This document shows positions 10,904-17,307 of a stretch of DNA of 64,000 bases, piece after piece. Every line of letters starts with the position of its first letter. Within the stretch, counting starts at the first letter, position 1. A program made the translations under genes and the position numbers. The stretch is from Stagnimonas aquatica (lineage in GTDB: Bacteria; Pseudomonadota; Gammaproteobacteria; Nevskiales; Nevskiaceae): contig NZ_RJVO01000004.1 of NCBI RefSeq assembly GCF_003730135.1, positions 310,001 to 374,000 of the forward strand. Direction: 5' to 3'. The notes below the pieces were generated by a model, which did not search any database, was not told where the DNA came from, and was given only the letters and a program-made list of their open reading frames with translations.

Positions 10904-11668
10904 ATGAACACCACCCTGTTCGTCATCGGCGACGAAATCCTCTCCGGCAAGCGCCAGGACAAACACCTCTCCAAGGTCATCGAACTGCTCGCCGCCCGGG
11001 GCATGGCCCTTTCGGCAGCGGAGTTCCTCGGCGACGACCCCGCCCAGATCGCCGCCGCCATCCGTCGCGTCAGCGCCCGTGGCGATCTGCTGCTGTCCTG
11101 CGGCGGCATTGGCGCCACCCCGGACGACTGCACTCGCCAGGCGGCGGCGCTGGCCTTCGATCTACCGCTGGAGCGCCATCCGGAGGCAGTGGCCCTGATC
11201 GAGTCCCAGTACGGCGAACGCGCCTACCCGCACCGCGTGATCATGGCCGAGTTTCCGCAGGGTTGCGGCCTGATCCCCAATCCCATCAATCGCGTCGCCG
11301 GCTTCCATGTCGGCGACGCCCACTTCGTTCCGGGCTTTCCAGAGATGGCCTGGCCGATGCTGGAATGGGTGCTGGACGAGCGCTATCCGCAGCTACGCAA
11401 TGCCGAGCCGCCGGTGGAATACCGCCTGCGGGCCTACGACGCTGGCGAGGGCGATCTGCTGACCCTGATGGAGGAAACGCTTGCCGCGCATCCGGGGCTG
11501 AAGCTTTCCAGCCTGCCGTACCGCGCCCGACCGCACGAGCCGGCGCACATCGAGTTTGGATTCAAGGGCGCACAGGCGCAGGCGGCCAGTGCGTATGGGC
11601 TGTTCGAAGCGGGCTTGAGCGCACGTGGTTTGCGGCTTGAGCCGCTGAAAAGCCCCTGGAAAGTTTAG
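10904..11668 (+). CDS. MoaB/Mog-domain (CinA N-terminal-like) molybdopterin-binding family protein
   Basis: A 254-residue protein whose first ~165 residues are a MoCF_biosynth/MoaB-Mog fold: FVIGDEILSGK at the start, SCGGIGATPDD (the GG-G-T-DD motif that binds the molybdopterin-like ligand), then PGFPEMAWPM. It resembles the competence/damage-inducible CinA N-terminal domain without the C-terminal amidohydrolase domain. The start was set at 10904, where the domain begins; an upstream in-frame stretch runs through the icd terminator and a repeat and is not credible. Molybdopterin binding is a family property; the true ligand of such stand-alone proteins is unclear. Confidence 0.85.
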   Translation: MNTTLFVIGDEILSGKRQDKHLSKVIELLAARGMALSAAEFLGDDPAQIAAAIRRVSARGDLLLSCGGIGATPDDCTRQAAALAFDLPLERHPEAVALIESQYGERAYPHRVIMAEFPQGCGLIPNPINRVAGFHVGDAHFVPGFPEMAWPMLEWVLDERYPQLRNAEPPVEYRLRAYDAGEGDLLTLMEETLAAHPGLKLSSLPYRARPHEPAHIEFGFKGAQAQAASAYGLFEAGLSARGLRLEPLKSPWKV

Positions 11669-12038
11669 GTTTTTCCACGGCCTCAACGAGGCGGTCGAGA
11701 ATCCCTTCGTAGAAGCCTCCGGGCTCAGCCGACATTTCTTCGCGATAGCCCGTGGCGGCGAGTCGCTGCTTGCTGATGGTGGCGATTTCCCGTCTTGCGA
11801 CATCTGCTGATCGGTGTCGCCAGGGTTACCGTTTTCGCGCGATTGACGTGGTTTTGCGGGCTGGCTGAGGTTCGTCCCCGATCGGACAATGCCTTGCCAT
11901 GCAGGCGTTCTTCACTTGAGGAAAGTTGATCGGCGTCAATACGGCGCCGTCCCGGGCTCACTAGCTTGGCCTCACGGCAATAAGTCCCCTGCATCGCGGC
12001 GGGCGACGGGCCGTGGCGGCACTTTCGGAGCGCAGTCG
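11669..12038. other. Intergenic region upstream of the hemoglobin gene
   Basis: About 370 bases with no credible gene on either strand. The right third holds an FNR/DNR-type box and a matching -10 (separate entry). I see nothing else. Confidence 0.5.
11926..11967 (+). promoter_or_regulatory. FNR/ANR/DNR-type operator and -10 of the truncated hemoglobin gene
   Basis: TTGATCGGCGTCAA (11926-11939) matches the TTGAT-N4-ATCAA consensus with one mismatch (TTGAC/ATCAA on the other strand). Its centre is at 11932.5. TAGCTT at 11962-11967 is a plausible -10, which would put the start site near 11974 and the box near -41.5, the class II activation position. The geometry is read from sequence; regulation by an oxygen- or NO-sensing Crp/Fnr protein is inferred. 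Confidence 0.6.
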
Positions 12039-12416
12039 ATGCAAGCAGCAGCCTCTCTTTACGAACGTATCGGTGGCGCGGAAGCCGTCCGCAGCATGGT
12101 GGAGCAGTTCTACCAGCGCGTGCTGGCCGACGAGCAACTGGCGCCCCATTTCCGCCACGCGCCGATGAGCAAGCTGCAACACATGCAGACCGAGTTCTTC
12201 AGCGCCGCCCTCGATGGCCCCAGCCTCTACAGCGGCCGCCCGGTCCGCCACGCGCATGCCAGCCTCAACATCTCCACCCAGCAGTTCCAGCGCTTCGTCG
12301 CGCATCTGTTCGAGACCTTGGAGAGCTACGCGCTCTCCGACGCCGACCGCTACGAAGTCATCGCCCGGCTCAATACCTATACCGACGATGTGGTGGGGAC
12401 GACGGACCCGTTGTGA
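12039..12416 (+). CDS. Group I truncated hemoglobin
   Basis: A 125-residue truncated (2-on-2) globin. It begins SLYERIGGAEAV, the family N-terminus with the GG hinge. The proximal heme ligand is His73 in GRPVRHAHASLNI, and B10 tyrosine lies in EQFYQRVL. Such proteins bind oxygen or NO and often detoxify NO. The ATG at 12039 was chosen because homologues begin here and CGGAG lies 9 bases upstream. The FNR/DNR-type box upstream fits induction by low oxygen or NO. The gene borders the integron cassette region. Confidence 0.9.
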   Translation: MQAAASLYERIGGAEAVRSMVEQFYQRVLADEQLAPHFRHAPMSKLQHMQTEFFSAALDGPSLYSGRPVRHAHASLNISTQQFQRFVAHLFETLESYALSDADRYEVIARLNTYTDDVVGTTDPL

Positions 12417-12449
12417 GGTGGGAGGCGGCCGCTCTCGGTGGCCGGCTGG

Positions 12450-12513
12450 TAGCCCGGATGAAATCCGGGATCGGACTGCCAAACTCGCAAAGTCCCGGAT
12501 TGCATCCAGGCTA
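12450..12513. repeat. Pair of inverted REP elements
   Basis: TAGCCCGGATGAAATCCGGGA (12450-12470) and TCCCGGATTGCATCCAGGCTA (12493-12513) are near-complementary arms, each itself palindromic (CCGGAT/ATCCGG). This is the common proteobacterial REP type and lies at the junction between chromosome and cassette array. Confidence 0.8.
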
Positions 12514-12755
12514 CGCTTGCTGGAGCGAGCGGTGCGTCGTGCGCCCTCAGCCGCCTCTAACGCTGCTGCAAGATCGGACTCCGACGCTGCGCCGCGCTCG
12601 AATTGCTCGCGAACCTCAACGGCACGCCGGCTTGCCTCCGGTAGTAGCGACCAAATGCGACGGCAGCATGCACAAGCAAAAAGCCGCTGAGCGGACGTTA
12701 CCGTGCCGGCGCGCCGCAGCTCTCGCTCCACATCAACTGCAATTTGGTTTGGCAT
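12514..12755 (-). pseudogene. 3'-truncated gene cassette ORF
   Basis: The cassette begins right after attC A (TTAGGC half-site), and the ATG lies 7 bases inside it. About 80 codons look genuine: QRLFACACCRRIWSLLP followed by SRRAVEVREQFE is a pattern I recall from uncharacterised proteins, notably in planctomycetes. At about codon 80 the reading frame enters the REP pair at 12450-12513, and any further open frame runs antisense into the hemoglobin gene. The attC that should end this cassette (R'' GCCTAAC) is missing, so cassette and gene are truncated. Function unknown. Confidence 0.6.
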
Positions 12756-12761
12756 CTGCGC

Positions 12762-12829
12762 GCCTAACGCCCAAGCTAAGCCGTGGACTCGCCGGAGGCG
12801 GGGCCGTCGGCTTGAGCGCTTTGTTGGGC
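12762..12829 (-). repeat. attC site A
   Basis: On the minus strand it starts GCCCAAC (12829-12823) and ends with core GTTAGGC (12768-12762), preceded by TTGGGC. The arms are imperfectly palindromic. It ends cassette 1. Confidence 0.9.
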
Positions 12830-13120
12830 CGGACTACTTAGCTCGTGCTGGTAGCCTTCGTTGAGCCACTGCTCTATAGGCATATACGTCTGTTCTGTGT
12901 TGTCGTCGAAGTAAACCCAACCGCCGCAGTTGGTGCTCAGCCGCCGCAGTTCACACACATGCTCACTCGTGATATCGAGATGCCCGTAGCGAAAAGGACC
13001 CTCCGTTACTGCTCTCCAAAGGTGGTGCTCAAGATCTTGCATCCAGCCAGCTCGATACGCGCATTCAGATAGTGAAGACATGTAGCTAGAAAGTGCGCGC
13101 TGCGAATCTGAGTCAAGCAT
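12776..13120 (-). CDS. Cassette 1 protein, hypothetical
   Basis: A 114-residue soluble protein. The ATG at 13120 lies 15 bases after the cassette boundary; an upstream TTG inside the attC core is rejected. The body has an acidic, aromatic composition (HHLWRAVTEGPFRYGHLDIT, CGGWVYFDD). The last ~20 codons (from SAQADGPASGEST) are encoded by attC A itself, so the C-terminal tail is a read-through of the recombination site. I do not recognise a family. Confidence 0.75.
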   Translation of the reverse strand: MLDSDSQRALSSYMSSLSECAYRAGWMQDLEHHLWRAVTEGPFRYGHLDITSEHVCELRRLSTNCGGWVYFDDNTEQTYMPIEQWLNEGYQHELSSPAQQSAQADGPASGESTA

Positions 13121-13129
13121 GGCTTTTAG

Positions 13130-13207
13130 GCCCAACGCCCAAACTCAGCCGACGCGGAGCCGCAGCGAAGCGGAGGCGTAGCGGTCGGCTGGAGTGCCTT
13201 GTTGGAC
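13130..13207 (-). repeat. attC site B
   Basis: Minus strand: R'' GTCCAAC (13207-13201), core GTTGGGC (13136-13130), 78 bases, with an extended central stem (CGGAGCCGCAGCGAAGCGG on the plus strand). It ends cassette 2. Confidence 0.9.
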
Positions 13208-13621
13208 CTAAAGCTCACGCACAACCTCTGCTGGCTTCTTGTTGTTGCCGGCAGCATCAGCCAGCGGGAACACTTTGCCGCACGGCTTGCAGTAATAGCC
13301 CCAACCAGCATCGTATTCGTCGTAGGTGGCGACTGGCTTCTGACACGAAGGGCAATGCGGATTCTTTTCTGTGTCCCAATAGATTCCGTATTTCAGGCGT
13401 AGGGGAGATTTGCGCGTCACGTAATAGATGAGCAGCGCGAGCAGAACATTTATAAGAAGTGACGCGAGCATTAACGCCAACAGCACCCGATTAGAAAGTG
13501 CGTCCACCAGCGGCAAAGCAATTGGTGCCAGTTGTCCGGCCACGTAGACGAGCAGAACCGACAATGCCGCGACGGCGCACTCCGCGGAGTGCTTGATGAT
13601 TTTGTCCCAGAACTTCCCCAC
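13208..13621 (-). CDS. Cassette 2 protein: two-TM protein with C-terminal zinc ribbon
   Basis: A 137-residue protein. Two hydrophobic segments (about residues 14-40 and 45-68) are followed by a basic stop-transfer (TRK) and then a four-cysteine pattern, CPSC...YYCKPCGK, typical of a zinc ribbon. The topology suggests a membrane anchor with a cytoplasmic metal-binding head. The start codon lies 22 bases downstream of attC C, and the stop abuts attC B. No family assigned. Confidence 0.8.
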   Translation of the reverse strand: MGKFWDKIIKHSAECAVAALSVLLVYVAGQLAPIALPLVDALSNRVLLALMLASLLINVLLALLIYYVTRKSPLRLKYGIYWDTEKNPHCPSCQKPVATYDEYDAGWGYYCKPCGKVFPLADAAGNNKKPAEVVREL

Positions 13622-13637
13622 TGCTTTCTCCCTTTAG

Positions 13638-13705
13638 GTCCAACGCCCAGCTTCAGTGGCGGCCTCGCCGAAGGCGAGGACGTCCACTGGAAGCACTTGT
13701 TGGGC
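13638..13705 (-). repeat. attC site C
   Basis: Minus strand: R'' GCCCAAC (13705-13699), core GTTGGAC (13644-13638). It ends cassette 3. Confidence 0.9.
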
Positions 13706-13729
13706 CTTTGCAATTGCGAGATTCACCAA

Positions 13730-14041
13730 CTAGCTCTTTGCTTTAATGGAGCAGTTCCAGTTTGGCCAGTCATCGCCTTTGCCGCGATTGTTCTGCCATT
13801 GAAGCGGTTGGAGATTTGCCAAATCATCGGTTCCTCCTTTAGCAAGAGGCTTGATGTGGTCGATTTCCCAGCCATTGCCACCTTCGATGGTGTCTCCATG
13901 CTTGGAGTATTCCATCCACGCGCCGCAAGTATCCTTTCTGAAACGATTGGCGTCTTGGCCCGCTACTGCCGTCCCCTTTTGCCATACAGCAGCAATCTCT
14001 TGTGCCGTCCAAGCTCCACCTCTCGAGTTTCTATTTGGCAT
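13730..14041 (-). CDS. Cassette 3 protein: small HNH endonuclease-like protein
   Basis: A 103-residue protein with a compact HNH motif: WEIDHIKPLAKGGTDDLAN, then LQPLQWQNNRGKGD, i.e. Asp-His, a central Asn and a final Asn in the usual spacing. HNH domains are beta-beta-alpha metal-dependent nucleases. A Cys (DTCGAW) is present, but no clear four-cysteine zinc frame. A GGGAGG ribosome site precedes the ATG. The cassette has an ~89-base leader between attC D and the start, longer than its neighbours, which could hold its own promoter. DNA cleavage and any defence or mobility role are inference. Confidence 0.8.
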   Translation of the reverse strand: MPNRNSRGGAWTAQEIAAVWQKGTAVAGQDANRFRKDTCGAWMEYSKHGDTIEGGNGWEIDHIKPLAKGGTDDLANLQPLQWQNNRGKGDDWPNWNCSIKAKS

Positions 14042-14130
14042 TTCCAGCCCTCCCGTTAAGTGCTACGTGTGGTTGACGCTATATCTACCGATCCTGTTCC
14101 TAGACGCATGTTAGGTCGTAACTGTTTTAG

Positions 14131-14188
14131 GCCCAACGCCTAAGTTAAGCGGCGGGCGAAGCCCGTCCGCTTGAATGCCTTGTTGGGC
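14131..14188 (-). repeat. attC site D
   Basis: 58 bases. Minus strand: R'' GCCCAAC (14188-14182), core GTTGGGC (14137-14131), with the central stem GGGC-GAA-GCCC. It is nearly identical to sites E, F and G. It ends cassette 4. Confidence 0.93.
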
Positions 14189-14195
14189 GATGCGC

Positions 14196-14471
14196 TCATG
14201 TACCGTGCTGAAGCTGAGTGCGAACTGCCCATGCGACAAAAGCGCAGGCAAGCATGATTGCAAAGGACGCAACAACGCGCTTACGTGCGACCAAGCCTAG
14301 TGCGGTGAAATTGCTGGACCGCAGATAAGCAACCGGATTTAGGAGGCTGAGACGAGACGTGCCCGGTTGCAATGAGTTGTTTGCTACCCACCAGAAATAC
14401 ATTGCTGCGGCCCAAGCGCACAGGCTCGCTACCGCTGCAAAGCCGTGGACGACCTCAAGTGCTGCTCTCAT
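14196..14471 (-). CDS. Cassette 4 protein, small membrane protein
   Basis: A 91-residue protein starting MRAALEVVHG at the ATG 9 bases inside the cassette (the upstream TTG is in the attC core). There are two hydrophobic stretches (about 8-28, ending AMYFWWVA, and about 62-84, AFVAWAV) with a basic RKR before the second. No family recognised. The start is almost immediately after the recombination point, so the transcript leader must come from an upstream cassette. Confidence 0.7.
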   Translation of the reverse strand: MRAALEVVHGFAAVASLCAWAAAMYFWWVANNSLQPGTSRLSLLNPVAYLRSSNFTALGLVARKRVVASFAIMLACAFVAWAVRTQLQHGT

Positions 14472-14474
14472 AAC

Positions 14475-14532
14475 GCCCAACGCCTAAATTAAGCGGCGGG
14501 CGAAGCCCGTCCGCTTGAATGCCTGGTTAGAG
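14475..14532 (-). repeat. attC site E
   Basis: 58 bases. Minus strand: R'' CTCTAAC (14532-14526), core GTTGGGC (14481-14475). Its R'' matches the TTAGAG that begins cassette 5, which it ends. Confidence 0.93.
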
Positions 14533-14807
14533 CGATGTATTGCGATGGTCGCAAAAGCGAACAAAGCAAAAGCCAAACCCCAGAACCAAATTTGAACTAA
14601 CGCTTGAGATTGCAGGCTTTGCGCCAACGATGCCGTGGCACTGTAGATGTTCTTTGCTACTGCGCCATCTTGTGGCAACGGATCTAGCGCCGACACAAGT
14701 TCTTGTTGGTAGCGCGAAGTAAGAAAACTTCTAGCGGAGAAGATGAAGCCGATAGAAGCCAGGACGCTGCCAGCTGCGGTGGCGATGTAGGAAAATTTCA
14801 GAGTCAT
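14484..14807 (-). CDS. Cassette 5 protein, two-TM membrane protein ending in attC sequence
   Basis: A 107-residue protein starting MTLKFSYIAT. Hydrophobic segments lie near residues 5-26 and 72-92 with a polar middle (SRYQQELVSALDPLPQDG). The last ~15 residues, NQAFKRTGFARRLI, are the translation of attC E. The same tail appears in an alternative frame next to attC G, so it is a property of the site and not of the protein family. No family recognised. Confidence 0.72.
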   Translation of the reverse strand: MTLKFSYIATAAGSVLASIGFIFSARSFLTSRYQQELVSALDPLPQDGAVAKNIYSATASLAQSLQSQALVQIWFWGLAFALFAFATIAIHRSNQAFKRTGFARRLI

Positions 14808-14817
14808 GTCTTTACCG

Positions 14818-14875
14818 CTCTAACGCCTAAGTTAAGCGGCGGGCGTAGCCCGTCCGCTTGAATGCTTTGTTGGGC
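14818..14875 (-). repeat. attC site F
   Basis: 58 bases. Minus strand: R'' GCCCAAC (14875-14869), core GTTAGAG (14824-14818). It ends cassette 6. Confidence 0.93.
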
Positions 14876-14882
14876 AATAGCT

Positions 14883-15257
14883 TCACTCGAACTCCATCCA
14901 AGCCCAAAGCCGCCCGTCTCTTTCAATCTTGTGCTCTACATCAGCTCGCGCTCCAACCGCTGTGTTGAAGAAGCACGCATAGAGGTGCTCGAAGCCTGGA
15001 GGCAACGGCTCACCGTACATGTCTTCAAAGCGGGTGACGTGTATTGGATTGGCGTGAGGTTCAAGCGGCACTTTGAGTGAGCCTCTCAGCGCGGCGCTCG
15101 TGAATGGCAGCACCTTGCTGCGGAGCAACTCGGCGACTCGACTAGGTTTCAATGCAACCAAATACTCCTGGAGATCACGGGCCTCACGAATGAGGCGCAG
15201 ACCATCGACCTCAAGTGCGTAGCGAGTATTGAGGTCTAGCTCAACAAGTCTTTTCAT
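14883..15257 (-). CDS. Cassette 6 protein, hypothetical soluble protein
   Basis: A 124-residue protein starting MKRLVELDLNTRYALEVDG at the ATG about 10 bases inside the cassette. Mixed alpha/beta composition, no signal or membrane segment. A loop NPIHVTRFEDMYGEPLPPGF is followed by LYACFFNTAVGARADVEHK and the end WAWMEFE. The stop lies 7 bases before attC F. Typical cassette-encoded orphan; no function proposed. Confidence 0.75.
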   Translation of the reverse strand: MKRLVELDLNTRYALEVDGLRLIREARDLQEYLVALKPSRVAELLRSKVLPFTSAALRGSLKVPLEPHANPIHVTRFEDMYGEPLPPGFEHLYACFFNTAVGARADVEHKIERDGRLWAWMEFE

Positions 15258-15260
15258 ACA

Positions 15261-15318
15261 GCCCAACGCCTAAGTTAAGCGGCGGGCGAAGCCCGTCCGC
15301 TTGAATGCCTGGTTATGT
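15261..15318 (-). repeat. attC site G
   Basis: 58 bases. Minus strand: R'' ACATAAC (15318-15312), core GTTGGGC (15267-15261). Its R'' matches the TTATGT that begins cassette 7, which it ends. Confidence 0.93.
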
Positions 15319-15612
15319 TGCAACACGTTGCCTCCGCCGATACGTGCGAATGCCAAGGCCAGCCAAGAGCAAAAATAGAAGCCAGCCGCCGCCGCAGATA
15401 AATAGAACGGGCAGGAAGAATGGACTGAGCATGACTGAAGAAACGTATTCGGTTTTTGAGCAGTCCCAACCGGCGTCAAGTAAGCCGCAGCGACCGTTGT
15501 AGCCTTGAAGCAGAACAAAAACCTCAAAGCAGACGAGCGCGACGATTGGAGCAACTGCCAGAAAAGACCACGCAATTTTTCTGCTCACAGGATGCTCATG
15601 CTTTTGCAACAT
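15313..15612 (-). CDS. Cassette 7 protein, two-TM membrane protein whose start codon lies in the attC core
   Basis: A 99-residue protein starting MLQKHEHPVSRKIAW. Hydrophobic segments lie at about 15-36 and 59-86 (FFLPVLFICGGGWLLFLLL), with a short loop holding two Cys (GRCGLLDAGWDC) that would face the periplasm. It ends in basic YRRRQR. The ATG is inside the GTTATGT core, so cassette insertion itself supplies the start codon; a GTG eight codons later is the alternative. No family recognised. Confidence 0.7.
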   Translation of the reverse strand: MLQKHEHPVSRKIAWSFLAVAPIVALVCFEVFVLLQGYNGRCGLLDAGWDCSKTEYVSSVMLSPFFLPVLFICGGGWLLFLLLAGLGIRTYRRRQRVAT

Positions 15613-15689
15613 AACGCATGGAGTTCAGCGGCGCCGAGCGAAGCGAGGGAATGGCCGAAGGCCACGTCCGCTGCAACGACTGGTTAGAA
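15609..15689 (-). repeat. attC site H
   Basis: 81 bases. Minus strand: R'' TTCTAAC (15689-15683), core GTTATGT (15615-15609), with a longer stem (GGCCTTCGGCC and CGCTTCGCTCGG-like arms) than D-G. No cassette start with the matching TTAGAA half-site is visible upstream, so the cassette it once ended is damaged or lost. Confidence 0.85.
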
Positions 15690-15768
15690 ATTGTTATCAC
15701 GCGATCCCTGCCCCTGAGCTACTCCCCCTCGCCAAAAAAGCGCCCCTTGAACCCAATGAGCGCTCCTT

Positions 15769-15830
15769 ACAAAGCCTCTGAAATTTTGTCCGTATCAACT
15801 TGTTATGCGGCACAATTTCAGAGGCTTTGT
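15769..15830. repeat. Large imperfect palindrome with perfect 17-base arms
   Basis: ACAAAGCCTCTGAAATT (15769-15785) is exactly complementary to 15814-15830, and pairing continues inward with mismatches to a small loop around AACTTGTT. There is no T run on either side, so it is not an ordinary terminator. It could be a miniature element or a recombination or secondary-structure signal. Confidence 0.7.
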
Positions 15831-15948
15831 AATAGCACACCAAGCGGTCATTCATACAGCTCAAAAAGATGTCTACGCTGTGCGGCTTTGCCCCAAGAAT
15901 TACCCGCCGAAACCGCCTAACAATTACTAACGCCAATTAGATGGAACA

Positions 15949-15979
15949 CGGATCGCCGCCTAATCTGGCGGCACATCCG
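15949..15979. repeat. Hairpin-forming repeat
   Basis: CGGAT-C-GCCGCC (15949-15960), loop TAATCT, then GGCGGC-AC-ATCCG (15967-15979). Two stem segments are separated by a small internal loop. Unknown function. Confidence 0.55.
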
Positions 15980-16207
15980 TATAATCTGGAACGAGAAAAT
16001 ACAACGCGCTGAATCCATTGAGGATTCGTCGAAGCGCGGATGCGAAACACGGAACACAGGGTGGACACGCTCTTGGCTCCCAATGGTTCTATGGGCCGGG
16101 ATTCCCGTCACCGGCCTTTATGAACGCAGTATGCGCCGCCTGCCCCGGTGTTCCGCAAGAGGGCAGGTCGCAAGCGCGCTAGCCGCGCGCGGTGTCGTTG
16201 GCGCAGC

Positions 16208-17080
16208 TCAGCCCTTGCGCGGCGGCAGCAGCATCAGCGCCGAAACCTTGCGCATGTGCTCGCGGTAGGCGGGGCGGCGCTCGCAACTGCGTTCGTCCAT
16301 GAAGGGCACGCTGACGAACACGAACATCAGGTTCATGGTCAGCGCGCCGGGTAGCACCCACCACCAGGCCTGCGGTGCGGCGGCGAGGCCGAACAGGGCC
16401 AGGCCCCACCAGAAGCTCAGTTCGCCAAGGTAGTTGGGGTGGCGTGACCAGGCCCAGAGGCCGGTCTTGATGAACTCGCCGGGCTGCCGGCGCGCGATGA
16501 AGGCGTGCAGTTGCAGGTCGGCGATCAGTTCGATGCTGATCGCGCCCAGGGTGACGGCGAAGGCCAGCGCATCCAGCCAGCCCAGCGGCGCACTGCCCTG
16601 GCTCATCACGGCGTAGATCGGCAGGCAGCCGGCGAACACCTGCAGGGTGGGGAAGAGATGGATGCCGCCGAAGTCGGCCAGCGTGGCAAAGCGGCCGGCG
16701 CGGGCGCGGACGATGGGGTAGCGCCAGTCTTCGTGGTGCAGGCCGCCCCAGTACACCGACCAGTTGGTGGTCAGGCGGATCGCCCACAGCCAGACCAGGC
16801 CGATCACCAGCGCCGCACGGGTGGGTTCGAAACTGCCGGGGTTGGCCCAGTACCAGTACACCGCCAGCAGCGGCGGAATCACGCTCCAGTAGGCGTCGTA
16901 GAAGCTGGAGTTCTTGTAGGCGTAGCTAAAGCCGAAGATCACCACGGTGGCGAGCACATCGGCGGCCAGCGCGTCCCAGGGTTGCGGCAGGCCGCTGCCG
17001 CCGAGCAGCAGAGCGGCGCCGGCGGCGACGCAGAGCAGGTAGGAAACCACGATGGGTGCGAAGTCGCTGCGGCTGGCCAT
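16208..17080 (-). CDS. DUF1295 family membrane protein (steroid 5-alpha-reductase-like)
   Basis: A 290-residue polytopic inner-membrane protein of the DUF1295/steroid reductase-like family. The signature GLWAWSRHPNYLGELSFWWG lies near residues 205-224, and the C-terminal EHMRKVSALMLLPP segment is also typical. About seven to eight hydrophobic segments are present. Family members resemble NADPH-dependent double-bond reductases and isoprenylcysteine methyltransferases; the substrate is unknown. GAGGGGG lies upstream of the ATG. The gene appears to stand alone between the cassette array and a repeat. Confidence 0.88.
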   Translation of the reverse strand: MASRSDFAPIVVSYLLCVAAGAALLLGGSGLPQPWDALAADVLATVVIFGFSYAYKNSSFYDAYWSVIPPLLAVYWYWANPGSFEPTRAALVIGLVWLWAIRLTTNWSVYWGGLHHEDWRYPIVRARAGRFATLADFGGIHLFPTLQVFAGCLPIYAVMSQGSAPLGWLDALAFAVTLGAISIELIADLQLHAFIARRQPGEFIKTGLWAWSRHPNYLGELSFWWGLALFGLAAAPQAWWWVLPGALTMNLMFVFVSVPFMDERSCERRPAYREHMRKVSALMLLPPRKG

Positions 17081-17243
17081 GGTTCATCCCCCTCAGGATG
17101 GGTCGGCGTTATCGGGATTGAGTGCGGGGACTATGAGGGGGGCGTCAGGGCTGGGGCCTACTCTGAGCGGAGTAGGGTTTGGGGCTTGCCGGGTGCGGTG
17201 GGCCAAGGCGCGCCAGGGGCAGGGCCGAACGCCCCCACCCTAG

Positions 17244-17267
17244 CCCTCCCCCGCTCGCGGGGGAGGG
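17244..17267. repeat. Short GC palindrome, REP-like
   Basis: CCCTCCCCCGC and its exact complement GCGGGGGAGGG are separated by two bases. Same CCCTC...GAGGG class as the element after icd. Confidence 0.6.
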
Positions 17268-17307
17268 GACTTTGGCTTGTGGGTTTTGGTAGCGGCGAGT
17301 GCGGGCT

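Larger units (their letters stand above)
12762..15689 (-). mobile_element. Integron gene-cassette array without integrase (CALIN-type), 8 attC sites, 7 complete cassettes
   Basis: Eight attC sites separate seven small ORF-bearing cassettes, all read on the minus strand with the attC 3' of each ORF. In every cassette the half-site at its start (after the cleaved G) is the complement of the R'' half of its own attC: TTATGT/ACATAAC, TTAGAG/CTCTAAC, TTGGAC/GTCCAAC and four TTGGGC/GCCCAAC pairs. That is what excised cassette circles require and is strong proof of the boundaries. Base composition is visibly more AT-rich than flanking genes. No intI lies on either side within the window. Confidence 0.93.
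15690..16207. other. Proximal end of the cassette array: no clear gene
   Basis: About 520 bases between attC H and the DUF1295 gene. It holds a GTTAGGC core-like heptamer on the minus strand at 15921-15915 next to a second GCGTTAG, a 62-base palindrome (15769-15830) and a hairpin (15949-15979). Short open frames exist (15697-15936 and 15917-16111, minus) but lack ribosome sites and recognisable content. This is where attI and a divergent intI would be expected; neither is identifiable. Confidence 0.5.

Noticed and set aside
11961-12755. A full 264-residue minus-strand protein starting in the cassette
   Set aside because: Only the first ~80 codons look coding; the rest translates REP elements and the antisense of the hemoglobin gene.
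13130-13135. Upstream TTG starts inside attC cores for cassettes 1, 4 and 6
   Set aside because: Each has an ATG 9-15 bases further into the cassette; the TTG codons belong to the TTGGGC half-site.
15697-15745. tRNA-like text (GGGGGAGTAGCTCAG on the minus strand)
   Set aside because: No D-stem partner, anticodon stem or T-loop follows in the needed positions.
16208-17080. Candidate integron integrase next to the cassette array
   Set aside because: The protein is a polytopic DUF1295 membrane protein; no tyrosine recombinase R-H-R-Y pattern is present in either flank.
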